5,405 nucleotides of DNA from Promethearchaeota archaeon (GTDB taxonomy: Archaea > Asgardarchaeota > Lokiarchaeia > Sigynarchaeales > SOKP01): contig JAEOTL010000196.1 of assembly GCA_016839845.1 (NCBI GenBank), positions 1 to 5,405 of the forward strand, in the 5' to 3' direction. The position numbers and the translations under genes were made by a program. The notes beneath the pieces are model-generated. The model saw only the letters and a list, made by a program, of their open reading frames with translations. It did no database searches and had not been told where the DNA came from. Below, piece by piece: positions 5,355 to 5,405 of the stretch; position 1 is the first letter of the stretch, and each line of letters begins with the position of its first letter.

Positions 5355-5405
5355 ATGGCGAAAATTGATGTTCGGTGCCCAGTCTGTTCTAGTTGGGAAA
5401 AAATA
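5355..5405 (+). CDS. Start of a zinc-ribbon-like protein, 3'-truncated
   Basis: Only the first 17 codons are present: MAKIDVRCPVCSSWEKI. The C-P-x-C pair (Cys8 and Cys11) after a short beta-strand-like start is the usual first knuckle of a zinc ribbon; the second pair would lie outside the window. Short N-terminal ribbons beginning M-x-K-I-x-x-R-C-P-V-C are a form I associate with uncharacterised Asgard archaeal proteins, from memory. The rest of the protein, and so its function, cannot be seen. No Shine-Dalgarno sequence precedes the ATG. The upstream palindrome suggests a regulated promoter. Confidence 0.6.
   Translation, partial: MAKIDVRCPVCSSWEKI

Overview
The window is strongly AT-rich, gene-dense DNA that reads as archaeal. 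The evidence is an archaeal-type phosphoglycerate kinase, a tRNA-Val(GAC) with no encoded CCA and an apparent intron in its D-loop, poly-T terminators on the coding strand, and TATA-like boxes upstream of genes. A TPR protein and a protein that begins like an N-terminal zinc ribbon resemble ones I associate with Asgard archaea (Loki-, Thor- and Heimdall-type lineages). That placement is an inference from style, not a marker-gene result.

Layout from left to right: (1) the C-terminal part of LarC on the + strand, truncated by the window edge. (2) A convergent TPR-repeat protein on the - strand. (3) A 242-base intergenic region with two overlapping inverted repeats and a poly-T terminator. (4) A six-helix membrane protein on the - strand that lacks an ATG start. 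(5) LarB on the - strand, 102 bases upstream of gene 4. (6) A 157-base divergent promoter region. (7) Phosphoglycerate kinase (pgk) on the + strand, ending in a very T-rich terminator. (8) A 237-base AT-rich spacer with no credible gene. (9) tRNA-Val(GAC) with a 24-25 nt insertion that folds as a hairpin. (10) A small membrane protein starting 27 bases after the tRNA. (11) An intergenic region with a 21-bp palindrome. (12) The first 17 codons of a zinc-ribbon-like protein, cut by the right edge.

The only clear functional link is LarB plus LarC. These make the first and last steps of the nickel-pincer nucleotide (NPN) cofactor of lactate racemase and its relatives. The sulfur-transfer enzyme LarE and any LarA-type client are not in the window, and larB and larC lie on opposite strands about 1.6 kb apart. 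Pgk is central carbon metabolism and appears to be transcribed alone. The two membrane proteins and the TPR protein cannot be given a function from sequence alone. I see no CRISPR array, insertion sequence, phage gene or recognisable defence system, and no strong candidate for a wholly new system. The most unusual signals are the D-loop insertion in the tRNA, the tRNA-mRNA juxtaposition, and the palindromic or overlapping inverted repeats in two promoter regions.
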